Of a stretch of 24,406 nucleotides of DNA, positions 11,645 through 20,347 are shown in pieces. Position 1 is the stretch's first letter. Each line of letters opens with the position of its first letter. Both the position numbers and the translations under genes were made by a program. The DNA is from a virus, in the IMG/VR virus record IMGVR_UViG_3300031857_001327, positions 1-24,406 of that record. One strand, written 5' to 3'. Under the pieces are notes generated by a model. It ran no database searches and was not told the DNA's origin. It saw only the letters and a program-made list of their open reading frames with translations.

Positions 11645-14541
11645 TAAACGAAGTTATTTTATCGGTTAATAATGGTGATGGTACTTATGCAACTTTAGAT
11701 TTGTACGAGAATGAAAAACTGCATCTGAATTTTAAGTTCACAGATATCACAGATTTTAGCGCAGTTGGTAATTACTCGCGTGAGTTTCGCATACCTGCAA
11801 GTAAAACAAATGTTGATTTTTTCGGTGCTATTTATAACGTCAATTTCGATGGGTGGTTTGACTATCGAATTAAAACTGAAGCAACGTTAACGAATAATAC
11901 AATACCAGTTGCAAGTGGTCACATACAAGTTAAGCGCGTGTATTGGTCGCAAGGCAAGTTGTTTGAATTTGAAATTGTTTTCTTCGGTGAAGTTCCAAAT
12001 CTTGCACGTGCATTAAATGAAAAAATGCTACGTGATATCAGCACAATTGCTAATGGTGATTTAGATTATCAGTTATTATATGAGAACGTGAGTGGTATGA
12101 CTGATGATGTGATTCTTACGTTGTGCGATAAGTTTAATTTTACTGCAAGTAATCTTGAAGGGCAACCGATTTATTATAATCAAACAGATGCGCAATATGG
12201 TGGCACACCTTTGTACGTTGGTCATTTAACACCTGCTGTAAAAGCAAAGTATTTGTTTGACCAAATTATGCTCGATGCAGGCATTAGTTACGAGAGTGAT
12301 TATTTAGATAGCATTCTTACAAATGTCTATGTACCATTCGTAAATTCACAATACTTAAATGGTGCTAATACAACTGGTTTATTCGCATCGAATTTAGCAT
12401 TAGCAAGTAACATCAATAACATCACGTTGACCACAACAAGTAGTCAATACGATATCTATACACAATTTACAGAATACGAAGATGCATCGAATAGTTGGAG
12501 CGGTGGCATATTTACTGCGCCACAAACTGGTGACTTTACATTTCGTTTTTGGTTACACGGAAGTGCAACGCGTAACAATACAAATACCGATTTAACTAAC
12601 ACAACATTAGTTGTATTATACTACGTCAATGACCAAATTGTTAATTATGAGCAGGCAACAAATATAATTCAACAAGGTACGATGACTTCAACAGATGTGA
12701 GTTGTGATATACTTAACACAATTGCATTGCAGACTGGTGATATTTTAAAAGTTAAAATTGCTTGTTATGGTTTAGCAAGTGGATTAAATCCCGGTGTTAT
12801 ACCTTCGTTGGATTTAGATTTGATTGGTAATGGTTCAAATAATTATACAGGCACAGGTCTTGAACTTCAAAGTGTAACATCTGAATTGTATGGTAATGTG
12901 AATGTGTTTATGGAATTCAACGCGCCCGAAATGAAGCAAATTGATTTCATAAAAAGCATTCAGCAAATGTTCAATTTAGTTTTCGTACCCGATAAGACAT
13001 TACCAAATACGTTGCGAATCACACCAATGAACGAATACATCGCAAGTGGTAACACGTTGGATTGGTCAAAGAAATTAGATTTAAATAAAGACATTGTTTA
13101 TTCACCAACAACAGATTTACAAAAGAAGAAATTTACATTCACATATACTGCTGATGGTGATTTTTGCAACAAGATTTATCAAGATAATGGTCGCGTTTTC
13201 GGAAGGTATGAAGTGACTGAAAATGATTTTGATGTCATCAATGATTTCGCAACTGGTGAAGAAAAAATTGAACTTGCATTTGCATCAACACCGTGTAATG
13301 GAATTGATGGTAGTGATGTTGTTGTACCAAAATTCTTAAACGAAAGCGGTGAATTTGTAAACCCTAAACCACGCATACTTTACTATTTCGCAAACTTCAA
13401 CGTGCAGATGTACAATGAATTCACAGATGCAATTGAAACAACAAGTGTTAAATGCTTAAGCAATTATTCTACAATGAATGCAGGTGTGAACGATTTAGAT
13501 TTGAATTTTGCACCCGAAGTTCCATTACACACAATTACTGCATCACCTTACAACAATTTGTACAATCGTTTTTGGCGTAATTACTATCGTGAAATTTACG
13601 ATGGACAAGCACGTATAATGGAAGGTTATTTTGCTTTAACACTTGAAGATATTTTTACATTTTCATTCGCTGATAAAATATGGATCATTGATTCGTGGTG
13701 GCGCGTGTTGGATGTCGAAGGTTATGTACTTGGTGAAATGGATGTTACGAAAGTGAAATTGATTCGTGTGTTGGATATAGATAATTCGTGTGATGCAACA
13801 CCAGTAAGTGCGAATAGAGATAAGACATTGAATTGGGAAGATTCAAACGGTGACCCAGTTGAAGCGACAGAAGATTGTTGTAGACGTTATGGTTACTTTT
13901 GGAATTCAGTAAATGATAAGTGTTATTCAATTCCATCGAGCGGAACGAAGAATTTATTACAAGCAAAAACGAATGTATTAGCACCAAAGTTTTTCGGTGA
14001 CAATGTAAAGTTCACAACACCAATTGAAAGACCAATTAAAATTGTTTCAACTGATTACGCGGTTACTCGCAATGACAATTACATATTAACTCAAGATATG
14101 ACTGCAGACATTACGTTGTATGTACCTAATGCAACGCAATACAAAGGTCAATCAATTACATTCAAGAACATCGATGCAACTTATGGTGTGACATTGCAAC
14201 CATACGGCACACAAAAAATTGACGATGTGTTGACGTATGTAATGAACACAACTAATAGCGCAGTTACATTGGTAAGTGATGGTAGCAACTGGTATATCAA
14301 CAATGAAAATGATACAAGTGTGTTGTGGACAATTGAATTGATGGCAGTACAAACGATTGATGTTTACGCACCTTATGATATGTCAATTAACACGATTGAT
14401 AACGTTGTTGGTGCTCCAACCATTACAATAACAGATGATGCAGTTGCGTACACGTTGGGTAATACAATCGCTGAAGGTTCATTGATTAACATAACAGCAA
14501 GTGTTGCATCAGTAATTAATTTAAACATCGAGCAATTATGA
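11641..14541 (+). CDS. Large tail / baseplate protein with fibre-like C-terminus, 966 aa
   Basis: This is the largest protein in the window. Residues 1-130 carry the pattern LYENEKLHLNFKFTDI, SREFRIPASKTNVDFF and a following strand-rich part, which I associate with baseplate or tail-hub proteins of Bacteroidota siphoviruses. The middle is beta-rich (about 240-410) and then contains IDFIKSIQQMFNLVFVPD, as in tail hub proteins. The last 170 residues hold a fibre-type module: DYAVTRNDNYILTQDMTAD, LYVPNATQYKGQSITF and VTLVSDGSNWYINN, similar to the trimeric fibre ends of phages. The product probably forms the tail tip and may contact the host. It ends in ATGA overlap with the next gene. Confidence 0.6.
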   Translation: MINEVILSVNNGDGTYATLDLYENEKLHLNFKFTDITDFSAVGNYSREFRIPASKTNVDFFGAIYNVNFDGWFDYRIKTEATLTNNTIPVASGHIQVKRVYWSQGKLFEFEIVFFGEVPNLARALNEKMLRDISTIANGDLDYQLLYENVSGMTDDVILTLCDKFNFTASNLEGQPIYYNQTDAQYGGTPLYVGHLTPAVKAKYLFDQIMLDAGISYESDYLDSILTNVYVPFVNSQYLNGANTTGLFASNLALASNINNITLTTTSSQYDIYTQFTEYEDASNSWSGGIFTAPQTGDFTFRFWLHGSATRNNTNTDLTNTTLVVLYYVNDQIVNYEQATNIIQQGTMTSTDVSCDILNTIALQTGDILKVKIACYGLASGLNPGVIPSLDLDLIGNGSNNYTGTGLELQSVTSELYGNVNVFMEFNAPEMKQIDFIKSIQQMFNLVFVPDKTLPNTLRITPMNEYIASGNTLDWSKKLDLNKDIVYSPTTDLQKKKFTFTYTADGDFCNKIYQDNGRVFGRYEVTENDFDVINDFATGEEKIELAFASTPCNGIDGSDVVVPKFLNESGEFVNPKPRILYYFANFNVQMYNEFTDAIETTSVKCLSNYSTMNAGVNDLDLNFAPEVPLHTITASPYNNLYNRFWRNYYREIYDGQARIMEGYFALTLEDIFTFSFADKIWIIDSWWRVLDVEGYVLGEMDVTKVKLIRVLDIDNSCDATPVSANRDKTLNWEDSNGDPVEATEDCCRRYGYFWNSVNDKCYSIPSSGTKNLLQAKTNVLAPKFFGDNVKFTTPIERPIKIVSTDYAVTRNDNYILTQDMTADITLYVPNATQYKGQSITFKNIDATYGVTLQPYGTQKIDDVLTYVMNTTNSAVTLVSDGSNWYINNENDTSVLWTIELMAVQTIDVYAPYDMSINTIDNVVGAPTITITDDAVAYTLGNTIAEGSLINITASVASVINLNIEQL

Positions 14542-14729
14542 TAAAAGCAGATAACGTTACTACGTGTTTAGAGTTCATCAAGAATGATATCAAAGGAAAA
14601 TCATTCGTATCACAAATCGCACAAGGCAAATATGAATTAGACCTTCGCAAGTATTACGCATTAAAAGTTTTCCGAATAAGTGTAAACGTTGCGTTTTATC
14701 TATTTATTAGTTATCTAATCTTTTTTTAA
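14538..14729 (+). CDS. Small protein with C-terminal membrane segment, 63 aa
   Basis: This 63-residue protein begins MIKADNVTTCLEFIKNDIKG and ends in the hydrophobic stretch VNVAFYLFISYLIFF, a probable membrane helix. It sits between the large tail protein and the tape measure and overlaps both (ATGA and TAATG). I do not recognise it; small membrane proteins in this position might help tape-measure insertion, but that is speculation. Confidence 0.55.
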   Translation: MIKADNVTTCLEFIKNDIKGKSFVSQIAQGKYELDLRKYYALKVFRISVNVAFYLFISYLIFF

Positions 14730-16582
14730 TGGCTACAAAGGAATTCAATATAACTGGCAATGGCGTTCAATATATGAACGATGTTGCGCAAGCATCAGAA
14801 CAAAGTGCGCAAGGATTTAAAAGTGCGAAGGCAGAATTACGTGCGTTGCAGAATCAGATGCTTGAGATGGATCAATCAAGCGAAGAATTCAAAAAAGCGT
14901 CAGCACGTGCAGCAGAATTAAAGGATAACATAAGTGATTTAGCACAAGAATTAAGTGCGAATGCAGGTAATGCATTTGAGCAGGTATCAAATAACGTTGG
15001 TTTGTTTGGTGACCGAATTATGTCATTAGATTTCAAAGGTGCTGGTATTGCGTTAAGTGGTTTTGGTAATGCACTTGGGCAATTGAATTTCAAAACCATT
15101 AAAGAAGAATTAGGTGGTTTGATTAAAGGAATTGGTGATATGGGTAAAGCGTTACTTGCAAATCCAATTTTCTTAATAGCAGGTACAATTGCAGGTGTAA
15201 TTGCATATTGGAGTGAATTAACAACAGCAGTAAAAAACTTCAATATAACGCAAGAAGAATCGATTGATAAAATGATGCGTAGTGAGGCGGTGATGAAAGA
15301 AATGGATTCAGTTAAAGTTCAAACTGCACAAATTGAATTATTAGTACGTGCGGTTAATGACCATTCGAAAAGTGAAGATGATAGAAAGAAAGCATTAGGT
15401 GAAGTGAACAAAGCGTTAAAAGCAAATGGTATTGAAGCAATTAATGATATCAACGCAACGAACGATATCATCAATGCAAAAAATCAATTGATTTTAAAGT
15501 TACAACAAGAAGCAAAGGTTCGTGGTAAGTTAAAATATCTTGAAGACCTTTATGCTAAACAATCACAATTACTTGCGAATAAAGGATTCACAACTACATT
15601 ATCAGAAGCAAATCAAGCAGGTCTTTCATTACTTGGATTGCAAGGTGGTTTTATTCAGAGCATCACAGATATGGGTGCATCTATGGTTGGAACAACCGTA
15701 ACTGATTTGCAGAATATTCAAAAAGAAATTGATTTCATTAGTGAAGATATTTATAATGACCAAGAAGCATTAGCAAAACTTACCATAAAAGGAAACGAAG
15801 AAAATGAAGATAAGAAAGGTGATATTATAAAAAAAGGAGCAGAAAAAAGAAAGAAAACACGTGATGAAATTCTGCAAGAAGAAGCCGATGCTTTGAAGAA
15901 AGCAATGGATGAAGCGTATGAAGCAGAGCGTGTGAATGAACGCAATTTGGATTTGTTATATGAAACGCAAGGTATACAAAGAATCGAAGGTGCGTTACAA
16001 ACAACGGACAAAATAATTGAAATAAAGAAAATTGAGAATGATGCATTAGATTCGCTCGATGCAGAACAAGCATTCCGCGCACAAGAACGTCAACGTGAAT
16101 TAAATGCAAAGCGTTTACAAATGGCAAGTGATGTATTTGGTGCGTTGGGTAATCTTGCAGAATCGTTTGGCACTAAATCAGAAAAAGATGCGAAGCGACA
16201 ATTTGAAGTTGTGAAAGCATTCAATTTAGCACAAGCAATTGTTGCAACTTACACAGCAGTTAACAACGCATTAACGGCAGGTGGTAACCCTGCAAAACTT
16301 GCAACTGGCGCACAATTCGTTGAAGCAGGTGTTGCACTTGCGGCAGGTCTTGCAAACGTTATTAAAATACAACAAACGAAATTTGAAAGTAAAACACCAC
16401 CAAGCGGTGGTGGTGGTTTAAATGGAGGTACAAATGTTGGTGGTTCACCTTCACCACTATCACTTTCGTTTTTGCAGAATCAACCTAATCAACAACCACC
16501 GTTTCAAGCATATGTAATTAGTGGTCAAGTATCGAATTCAATAGAGGCACAACAATTAATAAATAATCAATCAAAATTATGA
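14729..16582 (+). CDS. Tail tape measure protein, 617 aa
   Basis: This protein sets tail length in the assembling siphovirus tail. The N-terminal half is a long helical, coiled-coil-like region rich in Ala, Gln, Lys and Glu (ELRALQNQMLEMDQSSEE). A hydrophobic segment at about residues 138-165 (LLANPIFLIAGTIAGVIAY) may cross the host membrane during DNA ejection. A second Ala/Gly-rich hydrophobic stretch lies near 510-540, and a Gly/Pro-rich end follows (PPSGGGGLNGG). By the usual 0.15 nm per residue the tail would be near 90 nm. It starts at TAATG overlapping the small gene before it and ends in ATGA overlap with the protease gene. Confidence 0.85.
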   Translation: MATKEFNITGNGVQYMNDVAQASEQSAQGFKSAKAELRALQNQMLEMDQSSEEFKKASARAAELKDNISDLAQELSANAGNAFEQVSNNVGLFGDRIMSLDFKGAGIALSGFGNALGQLNFKTIKEELGGLIKGIGDMGKALLANPIFLIAGTIAGVIAYWSELTTAVKNFNITQEESIDKMMRSEAVMKEMDSVKVQTAQIELLVRAVNDHSKSEDDRKKALGEVNKALKANGIEAINDINATNDIINAKNQLILKLQQEAKVRGKLKYLEDLYAKQSQLLANKGFTTTLSEANQAGLSLLGLQGGFIQSITDMGASMVGTTVTDLQNIQKEIDFISEDIYNDQEALAKLTIKGNEENEDKKGDIIKKGAEKRKKTRDEILQEEADALKKAMDEAYEAERVNERNLDLLYETQGIQRIEGALQTTDKIIEIKKIENDALDSLDAEQAFRAQERQRELNAKRLQMASDVFGALGNLAESFGTKSEKDAKRQFEVVKAFNLAQAIVATYTAVNNALTAGGNPAKLATGAQFVEAGVALAAGLANVIKIQQTKFESKTPPSGGGGLNGGTNVGGSPSPLSLSFLQNQPNQQPPFQAYVISGQVSNSIEAQQLINNQSKL

Positions 16583-17490
16583 TGAATAAAAAAATAAAAG
16601 TTATCGAGTATGGCATAGACGATACTGGTATGTTAGGCGTTCACGCAATAAGTGTTGTTGAAGACCCTGCAATTGGTGTTGACTTCGTTGCGTTATCAGA
16701 CGAAAAACGTTATGTAACACTTGCATCAGAAGAACGCAAGATGTTATACGGTGCGTTGCTCATTCCCGACCAATTAATTTACAGATACGATGAAGCACAA
16801 GGTGAGTACTATGTGAAGTATAGCAAAGAAACAATTGAAAAAATTGCGCACAATTACTTCAAGCAGAATTTGCATCATAATGCTACTTTAGAACACGAAT
16901 CACCAGTTGTTGGTTTAACGCTTGTTGAATCGTGGTTAATTGAAGGTGAGAATGATAAATCAAAAGAGTTCGGATTTTCATTACCAGTTGGCACGTGGTT
17001 CGGTGGGATGAAAGTTGAAAACGATGAAGTATGGAACAAAGTAAAAAGCGGTGAAGTAAAAGCGTTTTCAATCGAAGGAATGTTCGTACCGAAAAAAGAA
17101 ATGAAGATGTCTGAACAACAAGAACAATGGATCGTTGAACTTGAACAAATGTTGCAGATGGCAAGTGAAGAAGAAATTGTTGCACGTTATGAAGATTATG
17201 TGCGTGTTGTAAATATGAGTTATGATGAACTTAATGAATGGGCAAAATCTGAATGTTCACGATTAGCTTCGTTAGACCGTTCACCCATTGAAAGAAATTT
17301 AGAATTACTCTCAACACCAAAATCTGAATGGACAGAAAAGCATTTTGAATGGGCTGGTAAAACAATTGCATTCGTCAATCGTATGCGTGAAAATAGCGCA
17401 GGTGATTTACTCGTTGATAGCGAAGGTAATGATTGCGGAAGTAAGCGAACTATATCACTTAAAAATTGGGCATTTGACCCGAACAAATGA
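16579..17490 (+). CDS. XkdF-like prohead protease, 303 aa
   Basis: Residues about 1-175 match the XkdF-like (Peptidase_S78_2) serine protease domain: AISVVEDPAIGVDFVAL (24-40), ATLEHESPVVGLTLVESW with candidate catalytic His106, the PVGTWFGGMKV strand, and VKAFSIEGMF with the candidate nucleophile Ser164. It would process the scaffold or capsid during head maturation, which fits its place before the scaffold and capsid genes. The C-terminal part (about 176-303) is a separate helical and polar domain with SEWTEKHFEWAGKTIAF and NDCGSKRTISLKNWAFDP, a module seen in other phage proteins but without known function. Two adjacent ATG codons (16579, 16582) can serve as start. Confidence 0.75.
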   Translation: MMNKKIKVIEYGIDDTGMLGVHAISVVEDPAIGVDFVALSDEKRYVTLASEERKMLYGALLIPDQLIYRYDEAQGEYYVKYSKETIEKIAHNYFKQNLHHNATLEHESPVVGLTLVESWLIEGENDKSKEFGFSLPVGTWFGGMKVENDEVWNKVKSGEVKAFSIEGMFVPKKEMKMSEQQEQWIVELEQMLQMASEEEIVARYEDYVRVVNMSYDELNEWAKSECSRLASLDRSPIERNLELLSTPKSEWTEKHFEWAGKTIAFVNRMRENSAGDLLVDSEGNDCGSKRTISLKNWAFDPNK

Positions 17491-17663
17491 ACATCGAAGG
17501 TGGTGCATTCTTACGTATTGAATTGAACAATGGTGATGTAAATAATTTCATCAACGCAATTCAAAAAATCTGCAATGAAGAAACAAAAATTGCAATAAAA
17601 AAGTATGGTTTGAACGAAGAAGAAATTGAGTTATTCAAACGATTGAATTCATACTTCGATTAA
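17487..17663 (+). CDS. Hypothetical small acidic protein, 58 aa
   Basis: This short gene overlaps the TGA of the protease gene as ATGA and ends right at the terminator. It encodes 58 residues beginning MNIEGGAFLRIELNNG and ending EEEIELFKRLNSYFD, mostly helical and mildly acidic. I do not recognise it. Its position between prohead protease and scaffold suggests a role in head assembly, but there is no direct evidence. Confidence 0.6.
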   Translation: MNIEGGAFLRIELNNGDVNNFINAIQKICNEETKIAIKKYGLNEEEIELFKRLNSYFD

Positions 17664-17698
17664 AAAGAAAAGGTGCTACGTTTAGCACCTTCTTTTTA
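17664..17698 (+). terminator. Strong rho-independent terminator after the tail/protease operon
   Basis: AAGGTGCTA (17670-17678) pairs with TAGCACCTT (17683-17691) around a CGTT loop, nine base pairs without mismatch, followed by CTTTTT. The A-rich left flank gives the reverse strand a T-rich tail too, so it may work in both directions. It separates the tail module from the head module. Confidence 0.85.
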
Positions 17699-17794
17699 TC
17701 AAACAAAAAACAATAACACAGAACAATCATCTGAATTATGAAACAAAATTACGTGATGTTCTATTTACTAATTGAATTAATATATAAACACATT

Positions 17795-18376
17795 ATGAAC
17801 CTTAAAGAAAAAGTACAAGAGTTGTTTGCAAAATACAACGTCAACTTATCTGTATCAGAAGAAGTTGTTGAAGTAAAGCAAATGACCGAAGGAATTCTTG
17901 AAGACGGTTCTTCTATTTACACCGATAGTGATGCGTGGGCAGTTGGTGTTCGTGTTCTTGTTAAAGATGCAGAAGGCAACGATGCACCTTTGATGGATGG
18001 CGAATACAAACTTGCTGATGGATCAACAATCGTTGTTACCGAAGGTGTGATTGCTGAAATCAAACCAATGGAAGAAGAACCAAAAGTTGAAGTTGAAGTT
18101 GAAGCAGAAGCAACTGAAGTTGTTGAGCAGTCAACTGAAATGAATGCTCAATTCGAAGCAATCCTAAACGTTGTTGCAAATCTTGAAAAAGAAATCGCAA
18201 CATTAAAAGCAGAAAAAGAAAACTTGTCAGCGCAAGTAACAAAACTATCTGCACAACCAGCAGTTGAATCAGTAAAAACTGAATTTAAAAAAGCGGTTAA
18301 AGAAGCACCGAAGAAATCATTTAAACAAATGACTTACGAAGAACGCTTCGCATACAACTTAAATAAAAACAAATAA
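17795..18376 (+). CDS. Head scaffold-like protein, 193 aa
   Basis: This 193-residue acidic protein lies directly upstream of the major capsid gene. The N-terminal domain is MNLKEKVQELFAKYN followed by a beta-rich part containing DAWAVGVRVLVKDAEGN and a Lys/Asp loop. Then comes an acidic stretch (KVEVEVEAEATEVVEQ) and a coiled coil (VVANLEKEIATLKAEKENL). It ends in a basic tail (FKKAVKEAPKKSFKQM), as in scaffold proteins that bind capsid subunits via a basic C-terminus. I chose ATG at 17795 because it has the A-rich context AATATATAAACACATTATG. An in-frame ATG at 17738 would add a hydrophobic stretch (MFYLLIELIYKHI) that looks untranslated. It probably interacts with the XkdF-like protease. 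Confidence 0.6.
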   Translation: MNLKEKVQELFAKYNVNLSVSEEVVEVKQMTEGILEDGSSIYTDSDAWAVGVRVLVKDAEGNDAPLMDGEYKLADGSTIVVTEGVIAEIKPMEEEPKVEVEVEAEATEVVEQSTEMNAQFEAILNVVANLEKEIATLKAEKENLSAQVTKLSAQPAVESVKTEFKKAVKEAPKKSFKQMTYEERFAYNLNKNK

Positions 18377-18394
18377 AAAAAAGAAAAATAAAAA

Positions 18395-19297
18395 ATGGCT
18401 ACAACCACTTCACTTACATCAACCTATGCTGGTAAAGAAGCAGCAGGTTACATTCGTTCGGCGTTCTTGTCAAACGAAACATTGCAGTATATCACCGTTA
18501 AAGAAAACGTTGAATACAAGCAAGTAGTACGCAAATTAGTTGACGATATCACTTTCGCAAATGCGACTTGTGACTTCACACCAACTGGTACTGTTACATT
18601 AACAGAGCGCGTTTTAACACTTGAGAAATTTCAAGTACACAGACAACTTTGCAAGAAGGATTTCCTTGCGGATTGGGAAGCAAAATCAGAGCAGAACGGA
18701 CAACTTCACGCTTCACTTGCTGATGCAATAATTGCTAATATGATGGCAGGAATTGCAGCAAGAAACGAAGTAGTTATTTGGCAAGGTGTTAACGCAACTG
18801 CAGGTGAGTATGATGGATTCGAAACATTGTTCTTGGCTGATGCATCTGTACTTGATGTTTCTTCACCAGTTGCAATTGACGAAACAAATGTTATAGATGA
18901 AATCAAAAGATTAGTTGATACTTGTCCTTTGAAAGTTCGTCGCTCAACTGAAAAGCCACGCATCTATGTTTCATCTAATGTTGCTGAAGCATTCCGCTAT
19001 GCGATTCTTGGATTGGGTAATGGTTCATACTTGTATCAAGGTGAAACCGTTGTAATGACTTGGTTAGGTCAATACGAAATCGTTGAATGTCCCGGTATGT
19101 CAAACGATACAATGGTGATGGCGCAAGCGTCTAACCTATGGTTCGGTACTAACTTACTTTCTGATTGGAACGAAGTTGCATTGTTGGATATGTACGATAA
19201 GGATTTATCAGACAACGTTCGCTTCGGTGCGAAATTCTTCGCAGGTGTTCAGTATGGATTCGGTAACGAAATCGCATTCTACCAATACACTGCCTAA
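18395..19297 (+). CDS. Major capsid protein, 300 aa
   Basis: This protein is a major capsid protein of HK97-like fold, inferred from position (scaffold upstream, terminator downstream) and features. The N-terminus TSTYAGKEAAGYIRSAFLSN is typical of Bacteroidota phage capsids. A helical middle segment ADAIIANMMAGIAARNEVVIW and the strand/loop order that follows are compatible with the HK97 core. The end NVRFGAKFFAGVQYGFGNEIAFY resembles the C-terminal P-domain strands. The leader AAAGAAAAATAAAAAATGGC is extremely A-rich, consistent with high expression. It is followed by a terminator-like hairpin that may cap the abundant capsid message. Confidence 0.78.
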   Translation: MATTTSLTSTYAGKEAAGYIRSAFLSNETLQYITVKENVEYKQVVRKLVDDITFANATCDFTPTGTVTLTERVLTLEKFQVHRQLCKKDFLADWEAKSEQNGQLHASLADAIIANMMAGIAARNEVVIWQGVNATAGEYDGFETLFLADASVLDVSSPVAIDETNVIDEIKRLVDTCPLKVRRSTEKPRIYVSSNVAEAFRYAILGLGNGSYLYQGETVVMTWLGQYEIVECPGMSNDTMVMAQASNLWFGTNLLSDWNEVALLDMYDKDLSDNVRFGAKFFAGVQYGFGNEIAFYQYTA

Positions 19298-19322
19298 TTA
19301 ATTAAATAACCCTTGTACAATT

Positions 19323-19353
19323 GTGGTGCGTCAAACAAGGACGCATCACTTTT
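19323..19353 (+). terminator. Hairpin after the capsid gene (partial terminator / mRNA end)
   Basis: GTGGTGCGTC (19323-19332) pairs with GACGCATCAC (19340-19349), ten pairs with one G-U wobble, around AAACAAG and followed by TTTT. It lies 25 bases after the capsid stop, within the gap before the next gene. Partial termination there would yield extra capsid mRNA. Confidence 0.65.
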
Positions 19354-19377
19354 GTGCAAATAATAAACAATAAAAAT

Positions 19378-19890
19378 ATGGCTTGTGAATTAACAACTGG
19401 TTTTACACTTGATTGTAAAGATGGTGTTGGTGGAGTTAAGCAAATCGTATTGGTTGACAAGGAAATTGTAACTGGCTTCACGCTTGATGCAAACGAAATT
19501 GTTACTGCAATTGCAGGTGCAACTGATGCTGATTATTTTACTTACGAATTACCAACGCAAACTGCATCACTTGAAGAAACGATTAACTTCAATCGTGATA
19601 ATGGAACGGTGTTCTACACGCAAACGGTGAACGTTATGCTTCATAAATTATCGAGCGCAAAAAGATTAGAATTACAAACCGTTGCAAAAGCACGTGTAAT
19701 TGTTTTCGTTCTTGATGCTAATGATAATTGGTGGGCGGTTGGTTATGAAAATGGTGCAGACCTTTCAACTTCAACATCTGCAACTGGTACTGCTTTAGGT
19801 GATATGAATGGTTACACACTTGCATTCACTCACGAAGCACCAAAACGTGCATACAAATTGAGCGGTTCACCTGCTTCAATTACTCCGTAA
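19378..19890 (+). CDS. Probable tail tube (major tail) protein, 170 aa
   Basis: This 170-residue protein resembles Bacteroidota phage tail tube proteins. It starts MACELTTGFTLDCKDGVGG, and its C-terminal half contains RVIVFVLDANDNWWAVGY, NGADLSTSTSATGTALGDM and NGYTLAFTHEAPK. The 'GxENGAxLT...TGTA.GD..GYT..F...E' order is typical of tail tube folds. The start is ATG 19378, preceded by AATAAACAATAAAAATATGGC; the frame is open upstream but only across the terminator. It follows the capsid gene rather than the tail module, an unusual place for a tube protein, so a head decoration or head-tail role is an alternative. Confidence 0.5.
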   Translation: MACELTTGFTLDCKDGVGGVKQIVLVDKEIVTGFTLDANEIVTAIAGATDADYFTYELPTQTASLEETINFNRDNGTVFYTQTVNVMLHKLSSAKRLELQTVAKARVIVFVLDANDNWWAVGYENGADLSTSTSATGTALGDMNGYTLAFTHEAPKRAYKLSGSPASITP

Positions 19891-19908
19891 TAAACAATTA
19901 TAATTTAT

Positions 19909-19946
19909 GTTAACATTTGGTGGTCACACAACCACCATTTGTTAAC
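19909..19946 (+). terminator. Strong inverted repeat between tube-like and small structural gene
   Basis: GTTAACA (19909-19915) pairs with TGTTAAC (19940-19946), and TGGTGGT (19918-19924) with ACCACCA (19931-19937), with a TT/TT internal loop and a CACACA loop. TTTACTT follows. It may be a weak terminator, a processing site or a dyad operator; the U tract is poor. Its core CATTTGG...CCATTTG is shared with the hairpin at 3852-3892. Confidence 0.55.
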
Positions 19947-19963
19947 TTTACTTACAAGGAAAA

Positions 19964-20347
19964 ATGATTTATCTACTTACAAATACTGCAAACCAAACAA
20001 CGTATTTAACGTTGAATGAAGGGCGTAGTTATTACACAACTGCATTCACGCATTATTTGTTGGTGTTGACCTACGAAATGACTGGTGATACATTAGGTCA
20101 AGTGGTTAGTGTGATAAGCGAGAACGAAAGAATCACCACAATTGAATTAACAACTGCAACACTTGTTGATGCAGGGCGTTACAGATATGAAGTGTATGGT
20201 CAAAATTCTTCAAGCAATACAGACCCAACAGATGCAAGTGTTGTTGGTTTAGTTGAAAAAGGAATTTTTGAACTAACTGAAAATGTAAATTACTATGATG
20301 TTTCAACGCCAACAATTCCAGTTGACGTTATTTATACTGGCACTTAA
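19964..20347 (+). CDS. Putative structural protein, 127 aa
   Basis: This 127-residue beta-rich protein starts MIYLLTNTANQTTYLTLNEG and includes YRYEVYGQNSSSNTDPTDA, with a Thr-rich and acidic end (VSTPTIPVDVIYTGT). It lies between the tube-like gene and the portal and is TAATG-coupled to the portal. I recognise its general type (small structural proteins near the capsid genes of Bacteroidota phages, with an immunoglobulin-like fold suggested by the strand pattern), but no specific function. It could be a head decoration protein. Confidence 0.5.
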   Translation: MIYLLTNTANQTTYLTLNEGRSYYTTAFTHYLLVLTYEMTGDTLGQVVSVISENERITTIELTTATLVDAGRYRYEVYGQNSSSNTDPTDASVVGLVEKGIFELTENVNYYDVSTPTIPVDVIYTGT

